NCBI GenBank assembly: GCA_945890595.1
Contig: CAMDCQ010000133.1
Span: forward strand, 1-6,627
DNA: 6,627 nucleotides
Source of the DNA: Chitinophaga pinensis
GTDB lineage: Bacteria > Bacteroidota > Bacteroidia > NS11-12g > UBA9320
Direction: 5' to 3'
Shown here: positions 6,459 through 6,627 of the stretch, piece by piece
Layout: every line of letters begins with the position of its first letter
How positions within the stretch are numbered: the first letter of the stretch is position 1
Notes under the pieces: model-generated
Told to the model about the DNA's origin: nothing
Seen by the model: only the letters and a program-made list of their open reading frames with translations
Databases searched by the model: none
Translations under genes and position numbers: made by a program

Positions 6459-6627
6459 TAAAAGTATCGTTTCTTCAAAATAAATTCAAATCACAAGTAA
6501 CCATCAAGCACCTAAATTATACAGTTAATCCTAACTTATGCTAGCGACCTATGTTTCACGTATTAACCCCTAAAAGTGGACACTTACTTCTAACCATACC
6601 TATACACTCAAAAAGACACAATGTGCT
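6459..6627. other. Right-hand stretch without an identified gene
   Basis: No gene could be assigned here. A plus-strand frame from ATG 6551 stays open for 25 codons to the window edge (MFHVLTPKSGHLLLTIPIHS and onward). It could be the start of a divergent gene, but it is too short to identify and has no evident promoter. The minus strand also has an unrecognised open frame that enters from the right edge and ends at TGA. A 12-bp imperfect palindrome, AAGTG-GA-CACTT, lies at 6574-6585, and a smaller CACA-A-TGTG lies near the end. These could be operator half-sites or chance. No tRNA, terminator with a T-run or transposase fragment was seen. Confidence 0.35.

Noticed and set aside
1..6627. CRISPR array, tRNA, rRNA, riboswitch or insertion sequence
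   Set aside because: No regular direct repeats, cloverleaf, rRNA-like sequence or transposase coding was seen on either strand.

Overview
The window looks like a chromosomal piece of a Bacteroidota genome, most likely a free-living relative of Flavobacteriales/Cytophagales. The evidence is a secreted protein with a type IX secretion (T9SS, type A) C-terminal sorting domain, A+T-rich DNA, start codons that mostly lack Shine-Dalgarno sequences, and TAA as the stop of all six complete genes. Species cannot be named from the sequence.

All recognisable genes lie on the minus strand and read from right to left. From the right: a 240-bp non-coding stretch with a good candidate promoter (6430-6458); a membrane-anchored two-PASTA-domain protein (6387-5788); a large secreted T9SS cargo protein (5777-3819); a single-domain rhodanese (3806-3504); a seven-haem c-type cytochrome lipoprotein with a TPR-like C-terminal half (3525-1600); an Allochromatium-type 2[4Fe-4S] ferredoxin (1548-1201); an SH3b-NlpC/P60 cysteine peptidase (1195-509); and the start of a LeuT-family sodium-coupled transporter (462 to the window edge). 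Spacing is tight: 10, 12, -22, 51, 5 and 46 bp. One transcript may cover most of the region, with a possible internal promoter just before the transporter.

Two themes run through the cluster. The PASTA protein, T9SS protein and NlpC/P60 peptidase concern the envelope and peptidoglycan. The rhodanese, multihaem cytochrome and ferredoxin suggest redox or sulfur chemistry. A functional link between the themes is only inferred from gene order.

The most striking anomaly is an in-frame TAA (103-105) in the transporter. The same frame continues past it with plausible transporter sequence to the window edge, so the gene appears interrupted by a single nonsense codon inside transmembrane segment 3. 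The second is the rhodanese/cytochrome junction: the cytochrome can only start at a GTG inside the rhodanese gene, and that GTG is preceded at ideal spacing by GGAGGT, part of which lies in a small hairpin. This suggests translational coupling in a phylum that rarely uses Shine-Dalgarno pairing.
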